Assembly: GCF_014205055.1 (NCBI RefSeq)
Contig: NZ_JACHMS010000001.1
Span: 8,212,501-8,276,500, forward strand
Direction: 5' to 3'
Length of the DNA stretch: 64,000 bases
From: Streptomyces luteogriseus
GTDB taxonomy: Bacteria > Actinomycetota > Actinomycetes > Streptomycetales > Streptomycetaceae
The notes under the pieces are model-generated. The model ran no database searches and had not been told where the DNA came from. It was given only the letters and a program-made list of their open reading frames with translations. Below, in pieces: positions 16,882 through 25,286 of the stretch (position 1 is the stretch's first letter; every line of letters starts with the position of its first letter). The translations under genes were made by a program, and so were the position numbers.

Positions 16882-18228
16882 TCACCCCCACGTGGCCGAG
16901 TAGTACTGCCGGTACGCCTTGCGGTCCTGCTCCGCGCGGATCCACCGGGTCGCCACCAGTGCGACGAGGCTGCCCCCGATGACGAGCATGCCGGGGCCGA
17001 CGTTACGCGGGTCGGTGAGACGGCTCAGCAGCGTCGACACGTCCGTGCCCGTGATGGGCGCCGACGAACCCGGCGAGGCCGCGCCCTGCGACGCCGACGG
17101 TGCGGGAGCCGCACCCGTGCCACCGGACGACTTCGCCACGATCAGCTTGACCCCGAGCTCGGTCAGCGCCTTCGTCACCGGCTGGAAGAACGTCGTACCA
17201 CCCGCCGTGCAGTCCCCGCTGCCACCCGACGTCACGCCGAGCGCGACGCCGTCGGCGAACATCGGGCCCCCGCTGTCGCCCGGTTCGGCGCACACGTTCG
17301 TCTCGATGAGGCCGGTGACCGTGCCCTCCGGGTAGTTGACCGTCGCGTTGAGCGCGGTCACCTCCCCCTCGCGCAGCCCGCTGGTGCTGCCGCTGCGGAA
17401 GATCTTCTGCCCGACCTCGGCGTCGGCGACGCCGGTGATCCGCACGCCCTTGCCGTCACCGACCGCGACGACGTCCGCGCCCTTGCCCGCACGGCCACCG
17501 TCGTACTTCACCAAGGAGTAGTCGTCGCCGGGGAAACTCCCCTTGAGCGACGTGCCGACCTGCTCCCGGCCGCGGTCGTCGGCGAACCAGACGGAACCGT
17601 CGGGCCCGCAGTGCCCGGCCGTGAGGATGAAGTCATCCTCCCCGTCGGTGACGTTGAACCCCGCCGAACAGCGTCCGGCGGTCGACAGGATGGGCTGCGC
17701 GCCGTTGACCCGCGTCGTGAACGTGCCCTCGGAGCGCTCCATGCGCACGAACGATCCGATGCCCTCGGCGACCTCCGTCATCCGGGACCAGTCGGAGGAG
17801 GAGACGGTGCTGTCGCCCCGCACCACCACCTGGTTGCTCTTGTAGTCCAGGGCCCACGACGTTCCGGAGACCCGGGGCGCCGAACGCAGCGTCGCCGCCG
17901 CGGACTTGAGGTCGCTCATGCTGTGCTCGACCATCTTGGCCCGCGCACCGGCCCGCTTCACCTCGGCCGCCGCCTTGTCGTCGGTGACCGCGACGACCGG
18001 CCGCCCGGCCTTGTCGACCCAGCTGCCGGCGGTGCGGGAGTTCCCCAGCCGGGACACCAGGTCGGTCCCCTCACCGGTCGCCGGTGGCGCGGTGAAGGGG
18101 ACGCCGATGGACGGGGCCGTGGGCTCGCTCGCCACGGCGTTGGTGACCATCGCTCCTCCGAGGAGGAGTCCGCCGACGGCCGCCAGCCGTGTCACTCGCC
18201 GGACGACCCGTCGTCGTGCGTGCCTCAT
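16882..18228 (-). CDS. Membrane-anchored streptogrisin-like serine protease
   Basis: A 448-residue exported protease. A signal peptide covers about residues 1-34. A pro-region of the alpha-lytic/streptogrisin type follows to about 175. The chymotrypsin-fold domain shows the triad His206 (TAGHC), Asp236 (GDDYSLV) and Ser319 (AEPGDSGGP), plus cysteine pairs expected at 187/207 and 313/340. After a Ser/Pro/Ala-rich linker (about 368-392), a single helix at about 411-428 and a short basic tail anchor it to the membrane. Secreted streptogrisins normally lack this anchor. Its substrate may therefore be surface proteins, but this is inference. Confidence 0.9.
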   Translation of the reverse strand: MRHARRRVVRRVTRLAAVGGLLLGGAMVTNAVASEPTAPSIGVPFTAPPATGEGTDLVSRLGNSRTAGSWVDKAGRPVVAVTDDKAAAEVKRAGARAKMVEHSMSDLKSAAATLRSAPRVSGTSWALDYKSNQVVVRGDSTVSSSDWSRMTEVAEGIGSFVRMERSEGTFTTRVNGAQPILSTAGRCSAGFNVTDGEDDFILTAGHCGPDGSVWFADDRGREQVGTSLKGSFPGDDYSLVKYDGGRAGKGADVVAVGDGKGVRITGVADAEVGQKIFRSGSTSGLREGEVTALNATVNYPEGTVTGLIETNVCAEPGDSGGPMFADGVALGVTSGGSGDCTAGGTTFFQPVTKALTELGVKLIVAKSSGGTGAAPAPSASQGAASPGSSAPITGTDVSTLLSRLTDPRNVGPGMLVIGGSLVALVATRWIRAEQDRKAYRQYYSATWG

Positions 18229-18350
18229 GCATGGCTCCCGAACCCGAACATCACGGCGCGAACACCGCGGGGGCCTCCTTGAGTTGAGTGCCCTTCATCC
18301 ATACGGAGCCGAGTCCTGCCGCGTTCAGCGCACCGGTGATCTCTTCGGCT

Positions 18351-19340
18351 TCACCCGGCGACCGGGGCCGCGAGAAGGGCTCCGCTGCGCGCGTCGCCCC
18401 ACACCGAGCCGGGATCGACGTAGGGCCGCAGCAGGGCGGTGAGCGCCGGGTCACCTCGGCCGTTCAGCTCGTCGGAGGCGATCTTGCGGGCGATCCCGGC
18501 GAGGAAGTCCGCCACCTGAACTCGCGCGTCGTCCCGCGCGACGACGAGCCGCATCCCCGTCAGGCCGATCCCGGCCCGCCGAGCCATCCCCTCGATCCAT
18601 GCGATGCGGTCCGGCGTCAGCATGTTCTGCCGGTCGTGCACGAGGTGGACCGGCCGCCCGTCGCGGCTCCAGAGCGCCGCCGTCCGCACGATCGCAGGGA
18701 GCAGCGGGTTGAGCAACGGGATCAGTGGCGGCCCGGCCAGGAACCCGTCCCGGTAGGACACCGCGCGGGGCCGGGTCCCGGCGAGCCGCTCCAGGATCCT
18801 GGCCGCGTCCGTCCTCGGGTGCGTCCGGCGCAGGGCGTCGACCGTGTCGTAGAAGGCCTCCACCGGATCCCCGTCGTGGCGGACCCGCAACAGCTGGTTG
18901 GCCGCCTCCAGGAACGCCCGCCAGCCGTCCGCCCCGAAGGTCCGGGGCCCCGCGCTGAACAGGACGGCCGCCTCTGCCGCGTCGTCCAGCAGCAGGCCGA
19001 GGGTCCGGTCCACCACGAAGAACGTCTTCTCCATGAGATGCACCCGTGCCTGCCCGTGGATCGGGCCCCGCGGCGCGAGCAGCCACTCCAGCACCGCGCG
19101 GTGCTTCTCCCGCAGCAGGTGGTTCGCCTTGTACTCCTCGGCGGGCGACCGGATCCGGTCCCGGATCTCCCTTACTGTCGCCTCGGCCGACGCCGGGGAC
19201 AGCGACACTCCGGCATGCGCGAACACGTCCGTGTTCCCGCCGGTGAGGTTCTCACCGTCCGACCCCGACTCGTCGCAGGCGATCTCCAGCGACGAGCCCG
19301 CCGCCCCGCCCTGCTCCCCGTCCACGAGATTCCCGCTCAC
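18351..19340 (-). CDS. DUF3800-like protein
   Basis: A 329-residue cytoplasmic protein. The N-terminal ACDESGSDGENLTGG with an early Asp-Glu pair, and a later HDRQNMLTPDRIAWIE and VQVADFLAGIARK, resemble the RNase H-like DUF3800 family. Acidic residues at the expected places suggest a nuclease-like metal site, but the family has no firmly established function. The GTG at 19340 is used; the much longer reading frame upstream is antisense to the aminotransferase. It is divergent from that aminotransferase with only 24 bp between start codons. Family assignment is moderate. Confidence 0.65.
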   Translation of the reverse strand: MSGNLVDGEQGGAAGSSLEIACDESGSDGENLTGGNTDVFAHAGVSLSPASAEATVREIRDRIRSPAEEYKANHLLREKHRAVLEWLLAPRGPIHGQARVHLMEKTFFVVDRTLGLLLDDAAEAAVLFSAGPRTFGADGWRAFLEAANQLLRVRHDGDPVEAFYDTVDALRRTHPRTDAARILERLAGTRPRAVSYRDGFLAGPPLIPLLNPLLPAIVRTAALWSRDGRPVHLVHDRQNMLTPDRIAWIEGMARRAGIGLTGMRLVVARDDARVQVADFLAGIARKIASDELNGRGDPALTALLRPYVDPGSVWGDARSGALLAAPVAG

Positions 19341-19364
19341 CGCACAGCCCCCTATCGTGTGCCC

Positions 19365-20543
19365 GTGACCAGGATCCCGCACGAGACGTCCGGTGAACCG
19401 AATCCGCTGCAAGCCCTCACCCTCGACCGGCTCCGGCAGCGCACCAGCACCAAGTGGCGCACGTACCCGGAGGACGTGCTGCCGCTGTGGGTGGCCGAGA
19501 TGGACGTGCCGCTCGCCGATCCCGTCGTGCGTGCCGTGACCGACGCACTCCACCTCGGCGACACCGGTTACCCGGCCGGCACCGCCTACGCGGAGGCCCT
19601 GGCCGCTTTCGCCGGGAAGCGGTGGGACTGGGACGGGCTCGCGGTGGAGCGCACCGCGATCGTGCCCGACGTCATGCTGGGCGTCGTCGAGATGATCAAA
19701 CTGGTCACCGGCCCCGGCGACACGGTGGTCGTCAACCCGCCCGTGTACCCGCCGTTCTACCCGTTCGTCGAGCACATGGACCGGCGGGTGGCCGAGGCCC
19801 CGCTCGGTGCGGACGGCCGCCTCGACCTCGCCGTCCTGGAGGCGGCCTTCCGGGAGGCCGTGGCCGGTGGGCGGCGGGCCGCCCACCTGTTGTGCAGCCC
19901 CCACAACCCGACCGGCACCGTGCACAGCGCCGAGGAGCTGTCCGCCGTCGCCGGGCTCGCCGAGCGGTACGGCGTGCGCGTCGTCGCCGACGAGATCCAT
20001 GCCCCGCTCGTGCTCGGCGACACCGGCTTCGTGCCGTATCTGAGCGTGCCGGGCGCCGAGCGCGGCCTGTCGCTGATGTCTGCCTCGAAGGGCTGGAACC
20101 TGCCCGGGCTCAAGGCCGCCCTGGCGGTCGCCGGGCCGGGAGCCGCCGCCGACCTGGAGCGGATGCCCGAGGAGGTGGGGCACGGCCCGAGTCACCTGGC
20201 CGTCATCGCCCACGCCGCCGCCCTGCGCGACGGCGTGCCCTGGCTGGACGCCCTGCTGGCCGGCCTCGACGGCAACCGGTGGCTGCTCGCGGACCTGCTG
20301 GCCGAGCATCTGCCCGCGATCCGCTACCGGCCGGGTGAGGCCACCTACCTGGCCTGGCTCGACTGCCGCGCCCTCGGGATCGGTGACGACCCGGCCGAGG
20401 TCTTCCTGCACCGCGGCCGGGTCGCCCTCAGCTCCGGCCTTCCGTTCGGCACCGGCGGCACCGGCCACGTCCGTCTCAACCTGGCGACCTCGCGGGAGCT
20501 GCTCACGGAGGCCGTACGGAGAATGGCGGCGGCGCTGCGCTGA
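19365..20543 (+). CDS. MalY/PatB-type PLP-dependent aminotransferase or C-S lyase
   Basis: A 392-residue fold-type I PLP enzyme. The start region shows KWRTYPEDVLPLWVAEMDVPLADPV, typical of the MalY/PatB branch, which includes cystathionine beta-lyases. The middle has LLCSPHNPTGTVHS and VVADEIHAPLVL, with the Schiff-base lysine in SASKGWNLPGLKAAL. It probably cleaves cystathionine or another cysteine S-conjugate to pyruvate and ammonia. The start is GTG 19365, with GTG 19359 an alternative. No ribosome binding site is visible, so a leaderless transcript is plausible. Only 24 bp separate it from the divergent DUF3800-like gene. Confidence 0.87.
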   Translation: MTRIPHETSGEPNPLQALTLDRLRQRTSTKWRTYPEDVLPLWVAEMDVPLADPVVRAVTDALHLGDTGYPAGTAYAEALAAFAGKRWDWDGLAVERTAIVPDVMLGVVEMIKLVTGPGDTVVVNPPVYPPFYPFVEHMDRRVAEAPLGADGRLDLAVLEAAFREAVAGGRRAAHLLCSPHNPTGTVHSAEELSAVAGLAERYGVRVVADEIHAPLVLGDTGFVPYLSVPGAERGLSLMSASKGWNLPGLKAALAVAGPGAAADLERMPEEVGHGPSHLAVIAHAAALRDGVPWLDALLAGLDGNRWLLADLLAEHLPAIRYRPGEATYLAWLDCRALGIGDDPAEVFLHRGRVALSSGLPFGTGGTGHVRLNLATSRELLTEAVRRMAAALR

Positions 20544-20573
20544 ACCCGGGGGCACGCTCGTAGACTTCCCGAC

Positions 20574-20954
20574 ATGGACGACAGGACGCTGGACGAACTC
20601 GGTTCGGGCAAGTACCTGCTGGTCACCAGCTACCGCAAGAACGGCACGCCGGTCGCCACCCCGGTCTGGGTGGTGCGCGACGGGGACGCGCTCGGTGTGT
20701 GGACACCCGCCGACTCCTGGAAGGTGAAGCGGATCCGCAACCGCGCCGACGTGCTGGTCGGCCCGTGCGACCTGCGCGGCAACCCCACCGGCGACCAGGT
20801 GCCCGCGACGGCGGCGATCTGCGACGCGGCCACCACCGGCCGTTACCGGCAGCTGATCGGCCGCAAGTACGGCCTGACGGGCCGGCTGACCCTGCTCGGC
20901 AGCCGGCTGCGCCGGGGCGTGGACGGCACGGTGGGTATCCGCATCACCCTCTGA
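20574..20954 (+). CDS. PPOX class F420-dependent oxidoreductase
   Basis: A 126-residue split-barrel flavin-fold protein. The sequence KYLLVTSYRKNGTPVATPVWVV at the N-terminus and KRIRNRADVLVGPCDLRGNPTGDQV in the middle are typical of the actinobacterial PPOX/F420 group. These reduce substrates using F420H2, but individual substrates are mostly unknown. It follows the aminotransferase by 30 bp on the same strand and may be co-transcribed. Confidence 0.85.
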   Translation: MDDRTLDELGSGKYLLVTSYRKNGTPVATPVWVVRDGDALGVWTPADSWKVKRIRNRADVLVGPCDLRGNPTGDQVPATAAICDAATTGRYRQLIGRKYGLTGRLTLLGSRLRRGVDGTVGIRITL

Positions 20955-20961
20955 GGTTCGG

Positions 20962-20972
20962 CAAGCGCTTTC
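20962..20972. promoter_or_regulatory. LacI-type operator-like site CAAGCGCTTTC
   Basis: CAAGCGCTTTC with the palindromic core AAGCGCTT lies 46 bp before the Gfo/Idh start at 21019. The identical 11-mer recurs at 36897-36907, upstream of the second sugar ABC operon. AAGCGCTT-type cores are typical of LacI/GalR family operators. Binding protein unknown. Confidence 0.5.
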
Positions 20973-21018
20973 GTCAGCGGGGGAGTGGGGACCCCGTCCA
21001 CGGGAAAGGGCACCTGCC

Positions 21019-22356
21019 ATGAGCCGAACTCCCACACTGCGCGCAGTCGTCGTCGGCACCGGCCACCGGGCCCAGCTGTTCACCCGCGGCCTCGCGGAAC
21101 GCCCCGGCCATGTCGTGGCCGCGCTGTGCGACCCCAGCCCGACCCGGATGGCCTTCCACAACCGGCTGCTGGCCGAGACCGGCGCACCGGCCGCCACCCC
21201 GTGGGAGCCCGACCGCTTCACCGCCCTGCTCGCCGAGGAGGGCATCGACGAGGTCGTCGTCACCACCGTCGACGCCGAGCACGACCGCTACATCGTCCCC
21301 GCGCTGAAGGCGGGCTGCCGGGTCGTCACCGAGAAGCCGATGACGGTCGACGCCGAGCGCTGCTCCCGCATCCTCGGCACCGTCCGTGAGACCGGCAACT
21401 CCCTGACCGTCGCCTTCAACTACCGCTTCAACCCCGTGCACGAGAAGGTCCGCGCCCTGCTCGCCGACGGCGCGATCGGCGAGGTGCTGTCGGTCCACTT
21501 CGAGTGGCTGCTCGACGTACGGCACGGCGCCGACTACTTCCGCCGCTGGCACCGCGAGAAGCGGCACAGCGGCGGCCTGATGGTGCACAAGTCCTCGCAC
21601 CACTTCGACCTGGTGAACTGGTGGCTCGCCGACGAGCCCCGGGAGGCCTTCGGCTACGGGCGGCTCGGCTTCTACGGCCGCGAGGCGGGGGAGCGGCACG
21701 GACTGCGCCGGGACTACGACCGCGCCCACGGCGCCGAGCGGGCCGCCGACGACCCCTTCGCCCTGGACCTCACGGCCGACGCCACCCTGCGCGCCCTCTA
21801 CCTGGACGCCGAACGCGACGACGGCTACCTGCGCGACCGCAACGTCTTCGGCGGGCCGGTCACCATCGAGGACGACATGTCCGTCCTGGTGCGCTACGCG
21901 CGCGGCGCGACGATGACGTACCACCTGACTGCCTACTCCCCCTGGGAGGGCTACCGGGTGATGTTCAACGGCAGCACGGGCCGGCTGGAGCTGGAGGTCG
22001 AGGAGAGCCGCTGGCAGCCGCCGCTGAGCCGGATCACCTCGGCGGTTGGCGCGGTGCACGGCGACACGGCAGCCGAGCACGCGGGCGGCTCCCGCCTCAC
22101 CCTGCGCCCGCTGTGGCAGCCCCCGGTGGAGGTGCCGCTCGCGGTCGCCCACGAGGCACACGGCGGCGGTGATCCGCGCATGCTCGACGCGCTGTTCGGC
22201 TCCGTCGGCCAGGCCGGCCCGGCCGACACCGCCGCCGCGACTCGTCCCACGGCCACCGAACGTGACGGGGCGCTCGCCCTCGCGGTCGGACTGGCGGCCA
22301 ACCGGAGCTTCGAGACGGGACGGCCCGTGCGCACCGACGAGTTGATCACGGGCTGA
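21019..22356 (+). CDS. Gfo/Idh/MocA family oxidoreductase
   Basis: A 445-residue dehydrogenase of the long Gfo/Idh class. The cofactor domain has VVVGTGHRAQLFTRGLAE, and the catalytic lysine is in VVTEKPMTVD. The substrate domain shows FNYRFNPVHEKVRALL and MVHKSSHHFDLVNWWL, where the histidine is a usual catalytic position. It probably oxidises a sugar or sugar acid with NAD(P). It is preceded by a LacI-type operator sequence, so carbon-source control is likely. The 3' end lies 7 bp from the convergent OB-fold gene. Confidence 0.87.
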   Translation: MSRTPTLRAVVVGTGHRAQLFTRGLAERPGHVVAALCDPSPTRMAFHNRLLAETGAPAATPWEPDRFTALLAEEGIDEVVVTTVDAEHDRYIVPALKAGCRVVTEKPMTVDAERCSRILGTVRETGNSLTVAFNYRFNPVHEKVRALLADGAIGEVLSVHFEWLLDVRHGADYFRRWHREKRHSGGLMVHKSSHHFDLVNWWLADEPREAFGYGRLGFYGREAGERHGLRRDYDRAHGAERAADDPFALDLTADATLRALYLDAERDDGYLRDRNVFGGPVTIEDDMSVLVRYARGATMTYHLTAYSPWEGYRVMFNGSTGRLELEVEESRWQPPLSRITSAVGAVHGDTAAEHAGGSRLTLRPLWQPPVEVPLAVAHEAHGGGDPRMLDALFGSVGQAGPADTAAATRPTATERDGALALAVGLAANRSFETGRPVRTDELITG

Positions 22357-22363
22357 GCGCGCG

Positions 22364-22774
22364 TCAGCTCCAGGCCCGGTACGGCTCGTCCAGCAGTTGG
22401 AAGACCGGCTCGCCCCGTACCGGGTCCTTGGCCGTGGACAGCCGTACGCGGTCCCCGCTGTGGATGCCGATCGGCGGGCCCATCACCCGTCCGCGCACCA
22501 CGAAGCCCTCGGACATCTCTATCTGCGACACATTGCGCGCCGCGGGCGTGTTGCGGTGCACGACGGTGGAGTGGCGCACCGTGCCCGTGCCCTCGGCGCG
22601 CTCCGTGCGCAGCTCGCTGCCCCGGCAGACCGGACACAGCAGCCGGTGGTACATGGCGGTGCCGCACCAGGTGCAGCGCTGGAAGAAGATGGCCTCCGCG
22701 TTCTGGCCCCTCGGGTCGAGCAGACCCGTCGCGGAGCCGGCTGCCTGCTGAGTGACGCTTCCTGAGTGGTACAC
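22364..22774 (-). CDS. Zinc-ribbon and OB-fold protein (DUF35/ChsH2-like)
   Basis: A 136-residue protein of the rubredoxin-like zinc ribbon plus OB-fold family. The zinc ligands are in RCTWCGTAMYHRLLCPVC (two CxxC pairs). The OB-fold half includes GTGTVRHSTVVHR and GRVMGPPIGIHSGDRVRL. Family members usually assist thiolases or acyl-CoA hydratases in lipid and steroid metabolism, but no such partner gene is next door. The GTG at 22774 is chosen because AGGGAG lies 9 nt upstream; a TTG at 22783 would sit directly on that site. A perfect palindrome upstream suggests control by the TetR regulator encoded next. Confidence 0.82.
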   Translation of the reverse strand: MYHSGSVTQQAAGSATGLLDPRGQNAEAIFFQRCTWCGTAMYHRLLCPVCRGSELRTERAEGTGTVRHSTVVHRNTPAARNVSQIEMSEGFVVRGRVMGPPIGIHSGDRVRLSTAKDPVRGEPVFQLLDEPYRAWS

Positions 22775-22873
22775 GCTGGTCAACTCCCTGCACTCGGCCG
22801 GAATCCGCGCACGCGATCACCCGCGCACACGTGTGCGCGGTTCGCCGTGCCACCGTGCACGCAGCACAGAGTA

Positions 22874-22888
22874 TGGCACTCAGTGCCA
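22874..22888. promoter_or_regulatory. Palindromic TetR operator candidate, OB-fold gene
   Basis: TGGCACTCAGTGCCA is a perfect 7-1-7 palindrome, about 100 bp upstream of the OB-fold gene and after the end of the TetR gene. The sequence ATGGCACTCAGTG with a following CACTCGT recurs in the TetR promoter at 23669, which ties the two genes to one regulator. Confidence 0.6.
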
Positions 22889-22926
22889 CTCGTAAAGGCA
22901 CTCCGTACCCTCAATGTGCGGAGCCC

Positions 22927-23637
22927 TCAGCCCCGCCCCAGCGTCGTCTCGATCTCCTGCACGACCCGCCACAGCGGTGCGCCGCGCCGCGACACCACGA
23001 CCACCACGTCCTCCGGCTGCTCCACGGCGGGCGGCACCGGCCCACCGCCGAACGCCGACTGCACGTAGGCCAGCGCGTGGCCCACCGCCGCGCCCGCCTC
23101 GCCCTGCCCGTCCGAACGCAGCCAGGACCGCAGCGCGTTGTTGTGCGCCGCGACCACCGCCGCCGCGATCACATCGGCCTGCAGGGTGCCGTCCCGGCGG
23201 GCGGCGAAGCGCCGGCGCAGGTACTCGGCGAGGGCCCGCTCGTAGCGCCACACCACCGACAGCTCGTAGGCCCGCAGCCCCGGCACCTGCTTGGTGAGGC
23301 GGTAGCGCTGCACGGAGAACGTCGGGTTCTCCGCGTAGATGCGCAGCACCAGCCGCGCCGCGTCGCAGACCCGCCCCACGGGTTCGTCGTCGTCGGTGGA
23401 TGCCGCCAGGAAGGCCGTCATGTCGGCGAGGCACCGCTCGTGGTCCGGGAAGACCACGTCCTCCTTGGAGGGGAAATAGCGGAAGAACGAGCGCCGCCCC
23501 ACACCGGCGAGCGCCACGATGTCGTCGACCGTGGTCTGCTCGTACCCCCGCTCCAGGAACAGCTGGAAGGCCGCCGCCACCAGGGCGTCCCGCATGGGCG
23601 GCTTCCCGGTGCCGGCCTCGGCTTTCTCGGAGCTCAT
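22927..23637 (-). CDS. TetR family transcriptional regulator
   Basis: A 236-residue TetR-type repressor. The helix-turn-helix is at about residues 15-60 (ALVAAAFQLFLERGYEQTTVDDIVALAGVG, then RRSFFRYFPSKEDV). The remainder is the helical ligand and dimer domain. The C-terminus ends in VQEIETTLGRG. The start ATG at 23637 is chosen on homology; an ATG at 23670 would place the operator over the start codon. No ribosome binding site is clear for either, so translation may be leaderless. Operator-like repeats lie in its own promoter and in front of the downstream OB-fold gene. The effector may be an acyl-CoA, from the OB-fold partner, but this is speculative. Confidence 0.88.
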   Translation of the reverse strand: MSSEKAEAGTGKPPMRDALVAAAFQLFLERGYEQTTVDDIVALAGVGRRSFFRYFPSKEDVVFPDHERCLADMTAFLAASTDDDEPVGRVCDAARLVLRIYAENPTFSVQRYRLTKQVPGLRAYELSVVWRYERALAEYLRRRFAARRDGTLQADVIAAAVVAAHNNALRSWLRSDGQGEAGAAVGHALAYVQSAFGGGPVPPAVEQPEDVVVVVSRRGAPLWRVVQEIETTLGRG

Positions 23638-23669
23638 GAGCGCGAACGTAGCACCCGTGAGGATGTTCA

Positions 23670-23705
23670 TGGCACTCAGTGCACTCGTGAGGAGGTACTG
23701 AGTGC
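23670..23705. promoter_or_regulatory. Operator candidate in the TetR promoter
   Basis: The near-palindrome TGGCACTCAGTGCAC (23670-23684) repeats the OB-fold operator with small changes. In addition GCACTCAGT (23672-23680) is repeated in inverse as ACTGAGTGC (23697-23705), giving a second, larger symmetry. This is a typical autoregulatory arrangement. Confidence 0.55.
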
Positions 23706-23818
23706 TCTGTCCGCCGGACCCGACCGGGCTCTGAACCCCGGGCGCGGTGGCCGCGTATCTAGCGGCAGGACGATCCTCGAAGGTCGGGCGCCCCCGGGCC
23801 CGGACGAAGGAGAGCAGC

Positions 23819-24541
23819 GTGTCGACACCGTCCGAGCCCCGGCCGCCGCACGACGGCCAGGCCCTCGAACCCATCCGCGTCCTGCGGCCCCGCCGCACCG
23901 ACGCGCTCGCGGAACTGATGCGGGAGTTCCAGCAGGAAACCGGCCGCGCCCCCGGCAGGCAGGAAACCGGCCGCCGCGAAACCGGCCGCGCCCCCGGCGG
24001 CTACGAGTCCGTCGCGCTGCCGGGGCCGCCGGCCGGCTCCGAGGCGCTGACGCAGGAGCTTCCGCCCGTCGCCCGCGCGATCCGCCGGCCCACCCGCGCC
24101 GTGCCCGCCGGCGCCGGGCTGCGCCGCGCCGCCGTCGCGGTGGCCGTCCTGGCCGCCGCGGTGATCGGCTTCGGCGGTGCGCTCCTGTTGCGCGGCGAGC
24201 ACAAGGGCGACAGCGCCGCGCCCGCGCCCGGCCCGCCCCGCTCCGCCCCTTCCACCCCCGACCCCACACCCACCCCGCCGAGCCCGGCCGCCCCCGCACC
24301 CGTGGACCCCGACGGCGCCGGCACGCTGCGCGAGGGAGCCACCGGCCCCGAGGTGACCGAACTCCAGCAGCGTCTCCTGGACATCCCGGACGTCTACCGG
24401 GACGGCTCCACCAGCGGCAGCTACGACGCCACCCTCACGGCCGCGGTCGCCCGCTTCCAGCTCTGGTACGGCATCCGCGGCGACGAGACCGGCGTATACG
24501 GCGACGACACCCGGACCGCCCTGGAGTCCCGCACGAGTTGA
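23819..24541 (+). CDS. Membrane protein with extracellular peptidoglycan-binding domain
   Basis: A 240-residue protein with a cytoplasmic head, one membrane helix at about 107-125 (AVAVAVLAAAVIGFGGALLL), a Pro/Ala/Thr-rich extracellular linker of about 35 residues, and a C-terminal PG_binding_1 domain (EVTELQQRLLDIPDVYRDGS, then AAVARFQLWYGIRGDETGVYG). The cytoplasmic head contains two copies of an ETGRAPG motif separated by RQETGRR, a local repeat. The start is GTG 23819 with GAAGGAGAG upstream. It probably links the membrane to the wall; no enzymatic domain is seen. Confidence 0.8.
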   Translation: MSTPSEPRPPHDGQALEPIRVLRPRRTDALAELMREFQQETGRAPGRQETGRRETGRAPGGYESVALPGPPAGSEALTQELPPVARAIRRPTRAVPAGAGLRRAAVAVAVLAAAVIGFGGALLLRGEHKGDSAAPAPGPPRSAPSTPDPTPTPPSPAAPAPVDPDGAGTLREGATGPEVTELQQRLLDIPDVYRDGSTSGSYDATLTAAVARFQLWYGIRGDETGVYGDDTRTALESRTS

Positions 24542-24544
24542 TGT

Positions 24545-25039
24545 GTGACCATGGCCGGCATGGACGAGTTCGTCGACCGGCTGAACCCCGAGATGTACGT
24601 GGTCACGGCCGCCGCGGGCGGTGAACGGGCGGGCTGCCTGGTCGGGTTCGCCTCGCAGTGCTCGCTGCGGCCCGTGCGGTTCGTGGTGTGGCTGTCCGAG
24701 CTCAACCACACCTTCCGGGTGGCCCGCGACGCGGACGTCCTCGCGGTGCACCTGCTCGGCCGCGAACAGCACGCCCTCGCCGAGCTGTTCGGCGGGCGGA
24801 CCGGCGACCGGACCGACAAGTTCCAGGACGTCCGGCTACGGGAGGCGTACGGCGGGGCCCTCGTCCTGGAGGACGCGCCGGCCTGGTTCGTCGGCCGGAT
24901 CGTGACGCGCGCGGGCGGCGGCGACCACATCGGATTCGTCCTCGACCCGGTCGAGTGGGGCGGACACGGTGCGCACGGCGGGCCGTTGCTGCGCCTGTCC
25001 GACGCCGTCTCCATCCACCCGGGCCACCCGGTCGACTGA
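24545..25039 (+). CDS. Flavin reductase-like domain protein
   Basis: A 164-residue FMN-binding split-barrel protein of the flavin reductase-like family. It shows LNPEMYVVTAAAGGERAGCLVGFASQCS, the usual flavin phosphate region, then LNHTFRVARDADVLAVHLL. It may reduce FMN for a monooxygenase or be a stand-alone oxidoreductase. It starts 3 bp after the preceding stop, so it is probably translated from the same message. GTG 24545 and ATG 24551 or 24560 are all possible starts. Confidence 0.8.
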   Translation: MTMAGMDEFVDRLNPEMYVVTAAAGGERAGCLVGFASQCSLRPVRFVVWLSELNHTFRVARDADVLAVHLLGREQHALAELFGGRTGDRTDKFQDVRLREAYGGALVLEDAPAWFVGRIVTRAGGGDHIGFVLDPVEWGGHGAHGGPLLRLSDAVSIHPGHPVD

Positions 25040-25170
25040 CGTCCGACTCCTTGTGTCGAACGCCGGGCAAGGGCTGCGGAAAAAGGCGGAACGGGGGGAC
25101 CGGTCGGTGTCACCCTGGTCCGGGGCGACGCACGAGGCGCCCGAACCGCCGCGAACCGAAGGCCACGCCC

Positions 25171-25272
25171 ATGAACGGCTCCCGCATCCCCGGCCTGGTG
25201 CTGCCCGCCCTGTTCCTGCTGGCCTCGCTCGTGGGCCTGTGGTGGTACTGGCGCCACCGTGGTGACTCGTGA
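25171..25272 (+). CDS. Tiny single-pass membrane protein
   Basis: A 33-residue ORF starting MNGSRIPGLVLPALFLLA. One membrane helix of about 20 residues is followed by a basic tail with WRHR. A GAAGG ribosome binding site lies about 8 nt before the ATG. Coding is supported only by this site and the coherent helix; no family is recognised. Confidence 0.5.
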   Translation: MNGSRIPGLVLPALFLLASLVGLWWYWRHRGDS

Positions 25273-25286
25273 GCCGGGGACTGCTC

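Noticed and set aside
16210..18282. 690-codon plus-strand open frame
   Set aside because: Overlaps the DMT gene in another frame and is antisense to the protease, whose catalytic motifs are clear. Composition is Arg/Pro-rich shadow.
18251..18454. 67-codon minus-strand ORF at the end of the DUF3800-like gene
   Set aside because: Overlaps the 3' end of a better-supported gene in another frame, lacks a ribosome binding site and has no family; could be a downstream remnant but support is too weak.
18351..21266. Long N-terminal extension of the DUF3800-like gene
   Set aside because: It would read antisense through the complete aminotransferase and PPOX genes; the DUF3800-like homology begins at GTG 19340.
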